Source of the DNA: JASDSY01 sp041441465 | GTDB lineage: Bacteria; Muiribacteriota; UBA9980 | Assembly: GCA_041441465.1 (NCBI GenBank) | Contig: JASDSY010000017.1 | Coordinates: forward strand, 10,076-74,075 | Reading direction: 5' to 3' | Length of the DNA: 64,000 nucleotides | Shown: piece after piece, positions 63,997 to 64,000 of the stretch | Numbering within the stretch: the first letter of the stretch is position 1 | How the letters are laid out: each line of letters begins with the position of its first letter | Position numbers and translations under genes: made by a program | Notes under the pieces: model-generated | The model's input: the letters and a program-made list of their open reading frames with translations, nothing else | Databases searched by the model: none | Told to the model about the DNA's origin: nothing

Positions 63997-64000
63997 ATAC

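Noticed and set aside
63801..64000. Integron attC site
   Set aside because: The inverted repeats lack the GTTRRRY/RYYYAAC cores, so I describe them only as palindromic repeats near an integrase.

Overview
The window is about 64 kb of low-GC chromosomal DNA from a bacterium that appears to have an outer membrane. The signs are a LolA-like protein, lipoproteins with clear lipoboxes, and a VanW-type wall protein. Genes are densely packed and mostly preceded by good Shine-Dalgarno sequences (GGAGG, AAGGAG). TTG and GTG starts are common. Several intergenic gaps carry near-perfect TTGACA-N17-TATAAT promoters. I saw no rRNA, tRNA, CRISPR array or insertion sequence. An uncultured candidate-phylum lineage is possible, but the sequence alone does not let me name the taxon.

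Layout: (1) 1-4638 holds the 3' part of a large double-vWA membrane protein, a CrcB/FluC fluoride channel and a DUF190-like protein with four CBS domains. (2) 4745-9429 holds a double-receiver response regulator and two secreted alpha/beta hydrolases. (3) 9585-16760 is a single 2391-residue lipoprotein built of repeated beta-sandwich-like modules. (4) 17414-23691 is a phosphate module. A PhoB-like regulator, split by a frameshift, is divergent from pstS-pstC-pstA-pstB1-pstB2-phoU. (5) 23817-33811 holds unknown envelope or membrane proteins, a CCA-adding-type nucleotidyltransferase and a HAMP kinase/NtrC-family regulator pair. (6) 33911-36574 is preT-preA, the NAD-dependent dihydropyrimidine dehydrogenase. 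(7) 36909-45143 lies on the minus strand: ACT protein, LepA, STAS and HATPase partner-switch proteins, an NHL/TPR protein, VanW, RNase PH and MurI. (8) 45544-51319 holds two sensor kinases flanking a glutaminyl-cyclase-like M28 lipoprotein. (9) 51441-58746 holds glycogen synthase, a phosphohexomutase, a HAMP protein, CoaE, a LolA-like protein and an Amt ammonium channel, followed by a candidate structured RNA. (10) 59393-64000 holds a 16-TPR protein, an isochorismatase-like hydrolase, a DinB-fold protein and a tyrosine recombinase with a palindrome-rich, G-poor tail at the window edge.

The most interesting item is the tandem pstB pair. PstB1 has lost its Q-loop glutamine and switch histidine but keeps the ABC signature. 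PstB2 keeps Walker A, Q-loop and H-switch but has a destroyed signature (SPDDQ). The losses are complementary, as expected for an obligate heterodimer with one canonical and one degenerate ATP site. That arrangement is well known in heterodimeric ABC exporters, and I know of no description of it for a phosphate importer. The neighbouring PhoB-like regulator is broken exactly at the receiver/DNA-binding junction by a -1 shift, with an overlapping restart codon. Other leads are a structured RNA after amt, a possible ~60-nt transcript or attenuator before the GAF/PAS kinase, and an apparently leaderless integrase beside degenerate 36-bp repeats.
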